Position numbers and translations under genes: made by a program
Shown: positions 37,474 through 46,840 of the stretch, in pieces
Position numbering within the stretch: position 1 is the first letter of the stretch
How the letters are laid out: every line of letters starts with the position of its first letter
Source of the DNA: Oceanobacillus rekensis
GTDB lineage: Bacteria; Bacillota; Bacilli; Bacillales; Amphibacillaceae
Reading direction: 5' to 3'
Length of the DNA stretch: 64,000 bases
NCBI RefSeq assembly: GCF_002153375.1
Contig: NZ_MTBQ01000002.1
Span: 656,750-720,749 of the forward strand
Notes under the pieces: generated by a model
The model's input: the letters and a program-made list of their open reading frames with translations, nothing else
What the model was told of the DNA's origin: nothing
Databases searched by the model: none

Positions 37474-38640
37474 ATGATACTGAATTATCATAGTGAGGTG
37501 AGAACTGTAAAAGTTAAATTAGACTACATAAAAAAAATTGCTGGAGTGTACAAGAAGGTTAAAATTATAAAGGTATCAAACCGATTTTTGAAAAGGTCTA
37601 TTTCAATCACAAAAAATATATTTAATCTAATTAAAGAGAACACCATTCCGATTGTAATTAGTTTAATTGTAATTGGGATATTCTTCTTTTCGTTTTATAT
37701 TGAAATAGCAAATGATAGGGCGGACAGTTTTCTAGATAAAGGGTTTTGGCTTGATGAAATTCTACCTAACGTTATTGCTGACTCAATTGGGGTAGTAGTA
37801 AGCACTTTTATTATAGCTGGTTTATTTAATTACTTTCAGAAAAAGAGAGAACTTAAAATGATGTATAGTGTTTTGGGTAGTAAGTTTGAGAATCTTATTG
37901 ATTTATTAGGTAGAAATCTATTGTACTTAGTTAAAAGGGATGAGAAATTTATAACACCTAGAATTAAAAACGAAGAAATAATAATATTACTAAAAAAACT
38001 AGCTAATAATAGCGGTGAACATATTGACTTTGGAATGTTTAATAAGGATTTTAAAATATGGGATGTTACAAAATCGACATCTATAATTGATGGTTTTTAT
38101 CAGGAGATACCAAGTATAAAGGAGTATGAAGGTAAATTCTATATCTTCTACAATAAAATACTAGTTTTAGAGTCTAAACAAAAGGAACTTCGGGTTGTTT
38201 TAGAATATTTAAATTTCTCAGAAAACAGGGGTTTATACAGTTCTACGTTAGAAGAGTTAAAATCTGTGGAGTGTGAACTAAAAGATAAACGGTCTGCATT
38301 AATTGAACACTCTAGAAATGATAATAACAAAGAAATATTAAACATTAAATTAAGAGAATTGCTTGATGGGTTTACCAGTTTTTATCAAACAAAAGTTAAC
38401 TATTTTGTGAAAAATAATAGTGATTTATTGCCCATGGATATAAGGATGTCATTGTTGAAGGTTAAAAAATATGCAAATGATTATTCATATGCAATTAGAG
38501 AGTTCGATTCCCCTACATTAATAAGGAAATATGATAAAGAAGAATACAGAAGAGTAAAAAGAAATGATAGTATAATGGCATTAAATAAATTGTCATCTGA
38601 ATTAATTCTACTATCACGATATTTTAAAAGTATAAAATAG
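37474..38640 (+). CDS. Two-helix membrane protein with large soluble domain
   Basis: Up to 388 residues; membrane helices at ~55-77 and ~98-118, then ~270 charged, helix-rich residues likely to be cytoplasmic. A TATAAT box at ~37461-37466 lies just before ATG 37474, which would make that start nearly leaderless; GTG 37498 is an alternative. Not recognised. Layout resembles membrane effectors of phage-exclusion genes, which is only suggestive. Confidence 0.6.
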   Translation: MILNYHSEVRTVKVKLDYIKKIAGVYKKVKIIKVSNRFLKRSISITKNIFNLIKENTIPIVISLIVIGIFFFSFYIEIANDRADSFLDKGFWLDEILPNVIADSIGVVVSTFIIAGLFNYFQKKRELKMMYSVLGSKFENLIDLLGRNLLYLVKRDEKFITPRIKNEEIIILLKKLANNSGEHIDFGMFNKDFKIWDVTKSTSIIDGFYQEIPSIKEYEGKFYIFYNKILVLESKQKELRVVLEYLNFSENRGLYSSTLEELKSVECELKDKRSALIEHSRNDNNKEILNIKLRELLDGFTSFYQTKVNYFVKNNSDLLPMDIRMSLLKVKKYANDYSYAIREFDSPTLIRKYDKEEYRRVKRNDSIMALNKLSSELILLSRYFKSIK

Positions 38641-38728
38641 ACATACAATTACAATGATAACTGAAGAAAAAGGAATCTATGGCATTTAAAAGAGAACTGT
38701 TTCCAGTTCCCTGAAGTTTGTCAGTTTG

Positions 38729-39040
38729 TTATGAAATTTTTATATATAATTCTATATCAGGATTACCACTTGTTGAAATTTGTTGAATAATATCATGCAT
38801 TAAGAAGAAAATACTTTCTTCAATTTCTTGTGTAATTTTATAATCTAAACCTAACAATCCAAGTAATACGATATATTTCAATTTTAGTTTATTGTAATAT
38901 TCATACCTATTCAGTTCACATGCTTGTCTTAATTCAGTTATTTCCTTTACTGTAACACCAGCAAGTGATTTCTCAATAATATTTGTTACCAACCTGCTAT
39001 GTGCTTCTATGTTTAAATTCAATTCCTTTTTGTTTTTCAT
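38729..39040 (-). CDS. Hypothetical protein, 103 residues
   Basis: A soluble, Leu/Ile-rich helical protein (MKNKKELNLNIEAHSR...). AAAGGTGG lies 10 nt before ATG on the minus strand, supporting a real gene. It is divergent from the YjcQ-family gene. No family recognised; the opposite strand has no better frame. Confidence 0.55.
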   Translation of the reverse strand: MKNKKELNLNIEAHSRLVTNIIEKSLAGVTVKEITELRQACELNRYEYYNKLKLKYIVLLGLLGLDYKITQEIEESIFFLMHDIIQQISTSGNPDIELYIKIS

Positions 39041-39187
39041 CTTTATTTTTCCACCTTTACTTGTTTAATATTTTTAAGTTGCTTACAAACCTTAAACAAC
39101 GAATGGTGTAATTTCAGACACAACTTAGAAGGAATTTTATTTATATTGTCGAATTTAAGTATTATAAGATGAAAGGAATTGATAAAA

Positions 39188-39481
39188 TTGGATAAAAAAA
39201 AGCTGATTTACAGTATTCTGAAGGAATTGGAACAGGGAAATGTACCTGAACGTGAAGATTATGAATTAAGAATCGAACAATGGGGAGAAATTGTGTTACT
39301 AATTAAAAATGAAGGTTATGCTACTGGAATTGCAGTGGCTTTTGGTGATAATACAATAGCTGAAGTTTCAATATCATCAGCAAAGATTACAATGAAAGGA
39401 ATAGAATTTTTAGAAGAAAATAGTGGTTTAGCAAAAACCTATAAAGGAATTAAAGAAGTACGTGACTGGTTTAAGCTTTAG
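39188..39481 (+). CDS. YjcQ-family protein
   Basis: A 97-residue winged-helix-like protein. KKKLIYSILKELEQGN at the N terminus, the ITMKGIEFLEENSG segment and the AKTYKGIKEVRDWFKL end match the YjcQ family, common in prophages and mobile elements of Firmicutes; function unknown, DNA binding suspected. AAAGGA lies 10 nt before TTG 39188; TTG 39179 also exists. It is 29 bp upstream of the DUF6602-like gene and probably co-transcribed. Confidence 0.75.
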   Translation: MDKKKLIYSILKELEQGNVPEREDYELRIEQWGEIVLLIKNEGYATGIAVAFGDNTIAEVSISSAKITMKGIEFLEENSGLAKTYKGIKEVRDWFKL

Positions 39482-39510
39482 ATAGTTGATAACTATAAGG
39501 AGATGTTTAC

Positions 39511-40326
39511 GTGAAAGAATTTTTTGAGTTACTAAGATATGATGCCTCTGATATTCAAATGAAGTTTAGTCGAAGCAGTATTGAAGGTAAAGGTACTTCA
39601 CAAGAGGTATCTGATTTTAGGGAACATGCAGTTCAGTCTTTTGTTCAAAAATATTATTCTTTTCCATATAGAATTTCAAAAGGTGGAATATATGATAGTA
39701 ATGGTCAGAGGTCCGATTCAATAGATTGTTTAATATTAAATCCAAATCATCCAAATACAGTAGATTCAAATGGAAAACATTCGTTAATAATTGCTGATGG
39801 TGTGGATGTTGCAATAGAAGTGAAACCAGATATTGCTAATAAGCATGAACTAATTAGAGGTCTAATCCAAGGTCTTTCTGTAAAAAAATTAAATAGATTT
39901 GATACTATGTTTAACGAAAAGACAACTGGAAAAGAACTTGTTGAACATTCTAAAAAGATACCTTATTTTATATTTACCATGAAGGCAAAAAACAATTTCT
40001 ATGATTCTCTAAAGGAAATAGTTCAATATTATTTGGAAAATAATGTTAGGAAAAATGAACAATTAGACGTTATTGTTATCTTTAATAAAGGAATTATTGC
40101 AAACTACAAATATAAGGATACTTATCGTTGGAGTATAAATAATCATCCTGATGAAGTAAAAGAAGGATGGTTTTATGAGGAATGGGGAGAAGATACTCTT
40201 GCAGGATTTCTATTTCATTTAAATAGAGTTTATCCCGCAGAAATGAGAATATCTAGACCGCCTTTAACAAACTACTTTACTTCAAAAAAGATAAATGTTA
40301 CCCCAATTGCATATGCGTTTAATTAA
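39511..40326 (+). CDS. DUF6602-type nuclease-like protein
   Basis: A 271-residue soluble protein. The block GGIYDSNGQRSDSIDCLIL followed by DGVDVAIEVKPDI gives an Asp...Glu-x-Lys pattern as in PD-(D/E)xK nuclease folds and matches the DUF6602 family, which has a G-x-I-x(2)-G-x-x-S-x(2)-D pattern before I-E-V-K. Such proteins often travel with anti-phage systems, but no activity is proven here. GTG start at 39511 with AAGGAGATG 5-8 nt upstream. Confidence 0.7.
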   Translation: MKEFFELLRYDASDIQMKFSRSSIEGKGTSQEVSDFREHAVQSFVQKYYSFPYRISKGGIYDSNGQRSDSIDCLILNPNHPNTVDSNGKHSLIIADGVDVAIEVKPDIANKHELIRGLIQGLSVKKLNRFDTMFNEKTTGKELVEHSKKIPYFIFTMKAKNNFYDSLKEIVQYYLENNVRKNEQLDVIVIFNKGIIANYKYKDTYRWSINNHPDEVKEGWFYEEWGEDTLAGFLFHLNRVYPAEMRISRPPLTNYFTSKKINVTPIAYAFN

Positions 40327-40329
40327 TGC

Positions 40330-41562
40330 TTATATATCACATTGAAGATATGTTTCTAGTATTGTACGCATTCTCTTACTAGGAATATATAGATTAATTG
40401 GTTTACCTTCCCTAACACGTGAACGCCATATCCACTGTATTAATTCAGATAAAGCGTATAAATCCTGATTTACTTCTACACCTTTTGATTTAAAGAACTT
40501 GTATTTGTACGGATGCATAAACCGATTTATTATGTATGCTAAAGATTCTTTTTCTTTATAATCATTAGTAGCACGTGCATTATGGGAAACAAAACCTTTT
40601 GTATATCCTTTACCTTTTAATTTAGGCTTATGGTCTTTATAACAAGTCCACATGTTTACTTTTGCTGGTGTACCAGCGTTATTTCTGAAGAAACTGTATA
40701 TATTCTTTTTCAGTTTAGCAACAAGGGCAGTATTCACATCTTTGTCAAACCATGATTTAGATAAACTGAAATCAATTTCACCAATATTATTTAATTTACC
40801 TTCATAGATGTTAATTAATGATTTTATTAACTCTTTATTATATGGTTCTTTGTTTTCGTGGTCTACCAGTACATAATTTTCATTAATCTTTTGAACTGCT
40901 TTATATGAATAATTTAAATGGTACATATCATAGTAGTATTTTTGTTCTTGTGCTTGGAAAAGGTACGTCAATATATATACTTCATTGAATGCGTTGAACA
41001 CAGATACTGGGAATGTCCAAAACAAAATAGTGTTTTCAAAAAAAATAAGATTTTCATTTTTAGATAGCACTTTAATTTCATTATATTTAGTATGCTGGTA
41101 CTCACTGTTTTCATTCCAATGTATGATACCAGTATCAGAATCAATGGCAATCATTCCAGTATCACGTAGTAGGTTTAAATCATCTTTGTTTAAGTCGAAT
41201 TGGTCAACCACATTCATTACTTCATCAAGAATCAAGGTATAATTACCAACCTCAAGAAGCTTTATAATTTCTTCATCTGCATTTTGAAACAGTGCATGGG
41301 TAGAAACTATGTCTCTTTCATCCATGATTAACCTTTTCAGGTTGTCCAACTTCCCATTACCTTTATTTAGTGGTTCTACAAATTTACGACTAGTTACAGA
41401 TTCTTTTACACGTTGAACTTCACTTAAAAAGGGGGTGATATAGATGAAATTATTTTCTGTATCAGATTCATTCATGTGTTGTATTGCCCATGATGTTTTA
41501 CCGCTTCCCATTATGGAATCAATTACATTAATATTAGTGTTGGTATTGGTTTTGTTTTGCAT
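40330..41562 (-). CDS. P-loop ATPase, SF2 helicase-like, probable replication protein
   Basis: A 410-residue protein with Walker A IMGSGKTSWAI (~17-27), Ser/Thr-rich motif Ia region (ITPFLSEVQRV) and Walker B TLILDEVMNVV (~107-117), so it is a DEAD/DEAH-like NTPase. A C-terminal QWIWRSRVREGKPINLYIPS resembles the motif VI/arginine-finger region of phage and plasmid helicases. Such proteins occur in phage and mobile-element replication modules. AGGATG lies before ATG. It ends 3 bp from the DUF6602 stop, convergent with it. Confidence 0.65.
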   Translation of the reverse strand: MQNKTNTNTNINVIDSIMGSGKTSWAIQHMNESDTENNFIYITPFLSEVQRVKESVTSRKFVEPLNKGNGKLDNLKRLIMDERDIVSTHALFQNADEEIIKLLEVGNYTLILDEVMNVVDQFDLNKDDLNLLRDTGMIAIDSDTGIIHWNENSEYQHTKYNEIKVLSKNENLIFFENTILFWTFPVSVFNAFNEVYILTYLFQAQEQKYYYDMYHLNYSYKAVQKINENYVLVDHENKEPYNKELIKSLINIYEGKLNNIGEIDFSLSKSWFDKDVNTALVAKLKKNIYSFFRNNAGTPAKVNMWTCYKDHKPKLKGKGYTKGFVSHNARATNDYKEKESLAYIINRFMHPYKYKFFKSKGVEVNQDLYALSELIQWIWRSRVREGKPINLYIPSKRMRTILETYLQCDI

Positions 41563-41996
41563 CTAGTATCATCCTATTCTTGTTATGTCTACAAACCATT
41601 AACAAGAAAAAAGGAAGAAACAGACAGCATTTTGACACCTTCAACAATATCCAAAATAATACTTAAAAGTAATGCAGCACTTCAAAAGTGCTTAATTGGT
41701 AAACAAATGTTGATATGACAGGGTTTGTGGCACCTTCCCTTAAAGAGAGATATATATAAAGGGGTTATTCTAAAAGATAAAAGATATGCTAACGCAGGGA
41801 AGAAAACCACTTCCCACATAATAAAGAAACTTGTAAGAAACAATAAAATTAATCTGAAAAGGTAGATGTATATTTCAGAGTGAGATATTAACATTTTTTA
41901 TGTTAGTTATCATCTTGGAAGTGGTGCTTTTCCCACTTTCAATGCGTAAGCAATTAATCTTCTATGATAGAATTAAACAGAAGGTGGTTGATAAAA
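41563..41996. other. 434-bp divergent spacer with hairpins
   Basis: Holds AGCACTTCAAAAGTGCT (41674-41690), TAACATTTTTTATGTTA (41888-41904) and a CCACTTCC / GGAAGTGG pair ~100 bp apart (about 41818 and 41919). No gene is evident; it could be a control region or origin. Confidence 0.4.
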
Positions 41997-42734
41997 TTGA
42001 ACTTAAAGGGCTATACATTTAATTCTAAAGAAGATTTCGTTTATTATATTCATCATTTGATTATAGGAATTTCAATTAATCTAAAGAGATATGAAAGGCA
42101 AATTAATGAGTTAGGTGAATATATTGAAGAGAGGGATTTAGCTGCTAGACCTAAAAGAGTAGTTTCAACTGAGATATGTGAGAATTATGAAAGTATGCTT
42201 AATTACACTTCAAGTTATCTAATGAATTTATTTGGAGACCAAGCTAAATTCGGCATTTCATATCAAAACTATAGAAAGCAAGTTTTTAAAAAAAGTAAAG
42301 AGTTGAATATAGACTATGTTCAAATAACTGAAGAACAAAAAGAAGAACTTAATGAAATAACAACTAGCAGGGATTGGGGTAGCCATGTTCCAGTTTCTTT
42401 ACTTCATTCATCTAGTCAGAAAGCATTTAATTTAAGGTTAGATATAGATACGCCAATTTATATAGCTGAATTTAAAAAATACCAGGGATTATGGTTAGTA
42501 AGTTTATATGATATAAACTTTAGAAGTTTGGAAGGTCTTAAAGGTCTATTCGAATTGGTAAAACAAGATTATGAAAAGTTAACTGGTAATCCGTGTAGAA
42601 TAGTTACCAATAAATATCCAATTCGTGATATTAATGATTTAATGATTCCAGCAATATCAAGTGGGATTCAAAAAAAAGAAATTAAGTCTATAGAAGATAT
42701 TCAAAAAATATATAAAGGTGAAAGAGAAATCTAA
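41997..42734 (+). CDS. Element protein of unknown function
   Basis: A 245-residue, soluble, helix-rich N terminus (to ~120) and a mixed C terminus with IAEFKKYQGLWLVSLYDINF. AAGGTGG at 41981-41987 lies 9 nt before TTG 41997; the frame opens at 41964 but that ATG has no site. Not recognised. Confidence 0.6.
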   Translation: MNLKGYTFNSKEDFVYYIHHLIIGISINLKRYERQINELGEYIEERDLAARPKRVVSTEICENYESMLNYTSSYLMNLFGDQAKFGISYQNYRKQVFKKSKELNIDYVQITEEQKEELNEITTSRDWGSHVPVSLLHSSSQKAFNLRLDIDTPIYIAEFKKYQGLWLVSLYDINFRSLEGLKGLFELVKQDYEKLTGNPCRIVTNKYPIRDINDLMIPAISSGIQKKEIKSIEDIQKIYKGEREI

Positions 42735-42880
42735 TAAAGGTAAAACGATTTTAGTTGTAATTACTTTATTTCGACAAGGGGGTTTGAACTTATCATTTAA
42801 AGGTGCTACTGAATAATAAAATATGGCTATAGATAATAATGGTTAGAAAGTAATTGCAAATGGGAAGGGATAGGGAAACA

Positions 42881-43048
42881 ATGTTAAATAACAAGACTGT
42901 TGAATTACCATTTAGAAAGCCATTGACTATTAATGAAATGAAATTAGTTGAAAAAGATAAACAGTTCTTTAGAAGAAAAACACAACAAGATACTATAACG
43001 ATTTATCCAGCAAGAAATGAATACTTGTTGGTGTTAGATACCGTTTGA
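42881..43048 (+). CDS. Possible small gene, maybe a truncated remnant
   Basis: A 55-residue frame (MLNNKTVELPFRKP...). GGGAAGGG lies upstream, but the sequence after the stop carries another good-looking protein segment in a different frame (GIDTRMFDDLGMKDYLNLVG, from ~43051), which hints at a frameshifted larger gene. Confidence 0.4.
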   Translation: MLNNKTVELPFRKPLTINEMKLVEKDKQFFRRKTQQDTITIYPARNEYLLVLDTV

Positions 43049-43509
43049 AGGAATTGATACACGTATGTTTGATGATTTGGGTATGAAAGATTACCTAAAC
43101 TTGGTGGGGCAATACTAGTTGGGGGAAGTTTATGTTTACTAGATGGAATTCGGGTAATGTAAAATATACTGTTGTAACTGGTGAAATCCTTTTACTTTTC
43201 AAATGCATATTAAACCGTTGTAGTCTTAATTGTGTACAGAATGGACTGTATAAGCGTTATGTAATAGTGCTGGGTGTTTATGTGGAAATGCTTTAAAATG
43301 CAGTGGTGATGGTGTTTTTGGTGAATATGGTTATGCTTAATATAGAAGGGTGATGAACTGTATTGTGAAGTATGGTGCTGGTGGACTGGTGGGAAAAGTG
43401 GGGTATCTGCACGTGAATCTTGTATGATAGAAGGAAACTGAATTATATTGAAAATCTTTCTCAATTAGGTTTTATTGAATATTATCTTTCAAAAAAAGAA
43501 CCAACCTTT
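43049..43509. pseudogene. Decayed coding region, GT-biased
   Basis: The first ~70 bp encode a protein-like segment ending at a TAG (~43118). The following 300 bp are strongly G/T-biased on the plus strand (GGTGATGGTGTTTTTGGTG and similar) with no long frame. A minus-strand frame at 43210-43464 is His/Thr-rich low complexity and not believable. Confidence 0.35.
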
Positions 43510-44076
43510 TTAACTGGCTGATTCTTCACGCTTCTTTATATATCGGTGTAAAGTCATTCGTGATATACCTACTTTTTTAGATGCTTCAGTTATGTTAAAG
43601 CCATCATTATCCATTAAGAAGAAAGCATATTCTATTTGTTCTTTGTCTATTGCTTTCCTTCCTATCTGTTTTCCTTTAGCTTTAGCAACCGCTAAACCTT
43701 CCTTAGTTCTTTCGCTGATTAAATCACGTTCAAATTGAGATAAGCCACTGAAGATAGTAAACATTAATTTACCTTCAGATGTAGTTGTATCTAACCATGA
43801 TTCATTTAATGATTTTAGATTTACACCTTTTTCTTCAAACAGTTCAACTAATTCTATTAAATCTTTTGTGCTTCTTGATAATCTTGTTAAATCCTTAATT
43901 ATTACAGTATCATCTTTTCGCAACACTTCCAGCATTTTATTTAGTTGTGGTCTATCCTTTTTTGTACCAGTTATCTTTTCAAAATATATCTTTTCACATC
44001 CAGCTTCTTTTAATGCTTGTTCTTGTCTTTCTAAGTTTTGTTCATTTGTACTAACACGCATATAACCAATATTCAT
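43510..44076 (-). CDS. Serine recombinase (resolvase/invertase)
   Basis: A 188-residue small serine recombinase. YMRVSTNEQN carries the catalytic Ser (~9), LTRLSRSTKDL and LSQFERDLISERTKEGL the catalytic Arg cluster and E-helix, and a C-terminal helix-turn-helix (NITEASKKVGISRMTLHRYIKK). It matches plasmid/transposon resolvases such as the Tn3/Hin class. AAAGG lies 9 nt before ATG 44076. A palindromic res-like region lies directly upstream; dimer resolution or inversion within the element is the likely job. Confidence 0.92.
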   Translation of the reverse strand: MNIGYMRVSTNEQNLERQEQALKEAGCEKIYFEKITGTKKDRPQLNKMLEVLRKDDTVIIKDLTRLSRSTKDLIELVELFEEKGVNLKSLNESWLDTTTSEGKLMFTIFSGLSQFERDLISERTKEGLAVAKAKGKQIGRKAIDKEQIEYAFFLMDNDGFNITEASKKVGISRMTLHRYIKKREESAS

Positions 44077-44096
44077 ATGTACCAACCTTTCTATAA

Positions 44097-44178
44097 TATG
44101 TAACTGTAGTTAGTGTAACAAAAAGGGTTGTTTCGTACAAGTGTTACTCATTAATTATGTTACATAGTTTTGTTACAC
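44097..44178. promoter_or_regulatory. res-like site of the serine recombinase
   Basis: Two nested inverted pairs: TATGTAAC (44097-44104) with GTTACATA (44159-44166), and GTGTAACAAAA (44113-44123) with TTTTGTTACAC (44168-44178). The array begins ~20 bp upstream of the recombinase gene, the usual place of res subsites. Confidence 0.6.
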
Positions 44179-45455
44179 GGCAAAGCCTATTAAACCAGCA
44201 ATCATAATCTACACTGCAACTAGTAACTTTATTGGTCGTTAATGTTACACCTAAAAAGTTTCAAGTTCCATATGGGAAAGGAAAGTATATACACCTGAAG
44301 GGATAATATAAGGGTGGTTTATTACGTGTTCCTGTTTTAACCTTTATAATTAGTAGGGTCTAGAGGTGGCTTTAAAATAGGGGGTATGTGGGTGTCTTAA
44401 ACAAAGGGATTAGGCTTTACACCTCAATCCCTAGAGTAGCCTGTGCATGCCTTATTTGTGCCTTATATCGGCAATGCTGAATAGTCCGGTATATCCCTAT
44501 GCTGAAAAGAAGCAAATAGAAGCTAATACAGAAGCTTTATAGCATAGCTATATGTATATTAGATTGTAAATTAAATGGGTGTGGGGGTGTGACTGTGCTT
44601 CCTGTTATACATTGATAAGATTAAACATTAAAGGACAAAGATAAATGACTTAACTAATCTAATTACAATTGATTCTAATAAAGAAACAAACAAATAAATA
44701 AAAGATTACTTAAACTGATTCTTCTTTACTGATTCAGTTACATGTAGTTGAATAATCAAAATCATAAGCATAGATTCCCTGAAAAGATTAAGGGGCATAC
44801 CATGGGGAGGGGCATGCATGTTCTGTTCCGTTATCCAATCATTTTCACAACCACCATTTTCAGTCAATATATTTCCCCACCTGATTCCCCTGAATATTTG
44901 CAGAAACTTACAGGGGGTACTTCCATAATCCACTGAATAATATTATTCAACTTTATAAAAATAATTTCCCGGCAATTTTTAACTAACTTATTTTCCCCAC
45001 CAACTTTTATTAACTTCTTTTTCCTTATCCTTTTCAGTAGCTTCCTTTACAGATGTTATATCTATTTCTTTGGCAGTAATTATGTATACAGTAATGTACA
45101 CAAAACCTATCATTTATCTAATTATATATTAATTACGCTGGAATGTCTTACTTCTTACAGGAATCACGCACTAATAGATAGGGAAGTCATACAGGCTTCT
45201 ACTAAAATCAAAATTAATATGGTGTAGTTTTAGTTTTAAGGCTGATACGAATGGTTTTCTTTAACAATCAAACAATCATGTGCCGATTGGTTGCTTTTCT
45301 GAAGTAAGGTTAAACAATTCTGAATGAATTAGAAGATTTAGGATTCAATAATTTAATTAAATTAGTGTGAATCGAAAAGGGTTGCTGGAATTATCCGGCA
45401 CTCTTTTTTTATATGGAATTACTAATAAATTATTAGTTATGGGAGGTGGCTGGAA
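44179..45455. other. ~1.3-kb non-coding region of the element
   Basis: No convincing gene on either strand. Contents: an AGGGATT / AATCCCT hairpin (~44405-44432), a 10-bp inverted pair GTTGAATAAT (44747-44756) / ATTATTCAAC (44942-44951) ~190 bp apart with TTCCCCACC-type repeats between and after (44873, 44993), and A+T-rich tracts. A replication origin or transfer origin is possible. Confidence 0.45.
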
Positions 45456-45677
45456 ATGAATGGTTCATTAATGAAAGATGTTAGATACGTTACAGGATTT
45501 ACACAAAAACAATTGGGGGAACATCTTGGTGTTACTCAATCTGCTATTGCACATATGGAAGCCGGTAATTTATTCATATCAGATGCAACAAAGAAAAAAG
45601 TCATAGATTTACTGGCAACTAAAAATATTGGACAAGAATCTATTTACTTATTATCAGAATTAAAAAAGAAGGGGTGA
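45456..45677 (+). CDS. Xre-family helix-turn-helix regulator
   Basis: A 73-residue Cro/C1-type protein. The HTH is at ~14-36 (FTQKQLGEHLGVTQSAIAHM), followed by a short helix. GGGAGGTGG precedes ATG. It heads a run of seven same-strand genes, a typical place for the element's regulator. Confidence 0.85.
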   Translation: MNGSLMKDVRYVTGFTQKQLGEHLGVTQSAIAHMEAGNLFISDATKKKVIDLLATKNIGQESIYLLSELKKKG

Positions 45678-45681
45678 CAAG

Positions 45682-46086
45682 ATGCAACATTTAACTGAAG
45701 GGTTGAAAACATTGAAGGCAATTCAAAAGTCTATGAATACTGAAGGGCATAAGCATGAATTAAATCTATTATCTATTCTTGTCGCTGAAATGTATCAGGA
45801 AATTCAGGATAAAGGCATCAAGTACTTTGTCAATTTTACAAGTGAGAAGGAACATATTCAAACTCATAAATATTTAGCTACCAAAAATAAGAACCGTTTA
45901 CTTGGTGATTTAAAAGAACTTCAGGCAGAACTAAATAAGAATAAAAATGCATCTATAACAAGATGTAATTCTTTAATAACAGGATTGATTGAATCGAATC
46001 TTTACATTACTGAGGTGGAAGATAAGATTAGTCTTTTCAAACCGTTACGTAGGGCAGAATTTAAGAGAGAGTATTTCACAATATAG
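45682..46086 (+). CDS. Hypothetical element protein, 134 residues
   Basis: A soluble helical protein rich in Lys, Leu and Asn, starting 4 bp after the Xre gene stop, with GGGGTGAC as ribosome site. No family recognised. Co-transcription with the Xre gene is likely. Confidence 0.65.
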   Translation: MQHLTEGLKTLKAIQKSMNTEGHKHELNLLSILVAEMYQEIQDKGIKYFVNFTSEKEHIQTHKYLATKNKNRLLGDLKELQAELNKNKNASITRCNSLITGLIESNLYITEVEDKISLFKPLRRAEFKREYFTI

Positions 46087-46100
46087 GAAGGGTGTAATAA

Positions 46101-46556
46101 ATGGTTATGAATAATGAAGTTAAGCCACCGGAACAACTTAATGATAGACAGATAACAATTGCTAAAGAATGGGTTAACAATGAACTGAATGCAAGACTTC
46201 CACAAAGTGAGTTCTGTAAGAATCATAATCTTTCTACGGCAACTTTGGCTAAACTAAGGAAAGAAAATATTGACTTTCAAAACTATGTGAAAGCCTTAAA
46301 AGGGGAGTTAATATCTAATGATGAAGTGAGGGCATATCAGGTAGCAAAACAACACATCATAAACCGTGTCAACAGTGATAGCCCAACTGAAAAGGAGATT
46401 CAACAGTTCCTTGAACATTTCGATTATGTTGTGCAGTATGAAAAGATAAAGGCAATGGATGCACTCGGAATTAATAAAGCTGGTGAATCTACTTCCAATA
46501 ATAAATCGGTAGAAGAAAAGAAAACTATGTTGTTAAACAGATTAAAAAAGAAGTAG
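46101..46556 (+). CDS. Helix-turn-helix protein, terminase small subunit-like
   Basis: A 151-residue protein whose N-terminal part (RQITIAKEWVNNELNARLP, FCKNHNLSTATLAKLRKE) is a transposase/terminase-type HTH like that of Bacillus phage phBC6A51-like proteins. The C-terminal half is helical with a Lys-rich end. No large terminase is present in the element. GAAGGGTG precedes ATG. The terminase link is a fold-level guess. Confidence 0.55.
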   Translation: MVMNNEVKPPEQLNDRQITIAKEWVNNELNARLPQSEFCKNHNLSTATLAKLRKENIDFQNYVKALKGELISNDEVRAYQVAKQHIINRVNSDSPTEKEIQQFLEHFDYVVQYEKIKAMDALGINKAGESTSNNKSVEEKKTMLLNRLKKK

Positions 46557-46600
46557 TTGAATAATAATAATCAAAAAAACAATAAAGGGGAATGTATATT

Positions 46601-46840
46601 ATGCAATCAAAATTTCAACAAAGACAGGAAGCCGTAAACAATATTAGACAAGGTTTTGCAGAACAAAGACAAGAAACAAAGGTTCAAGCTGAATCTAAGA
46701 ATGAAAATGTATTGGATATTGATTTTAATGAACATAGAAAGCTTACAGGTGAAGAAAAAGAAACCTTGTTAACTCAACAAGCTGATGCAATTATGCAACT
46801 TACAGAACGATTAAACAAACTTGAAGGGGGTCAACAATAA
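46601..46840 (+). CDS. Small Gln/Glu-rich coiled-coil protein
   Basis: A 79-residue charged protein with a C-terminal coiled coil (ADAIMQLTERLNKLEGG). AAGGGG lies 10 nt before ATG 46601; an ATG at 46592 overlaps the site. Its stop overlaps the next start by 1 nt (TAATG), so the two products may act together. Confidence 0.65.
   Translation: MQSKFQQRQEAVNNIRQGFAEQRQETKVQAESKNENVLDIDFNEHRKLTGEEKETLLTQQADAIMQLTERLNKLEGGQQ

Noticed and set aside
43210..43464. An 84-codon minus-strand frame in the element
   Set aside because: His/Thr/Gln-rich low complexity reflecting the GT tract on the other strand.
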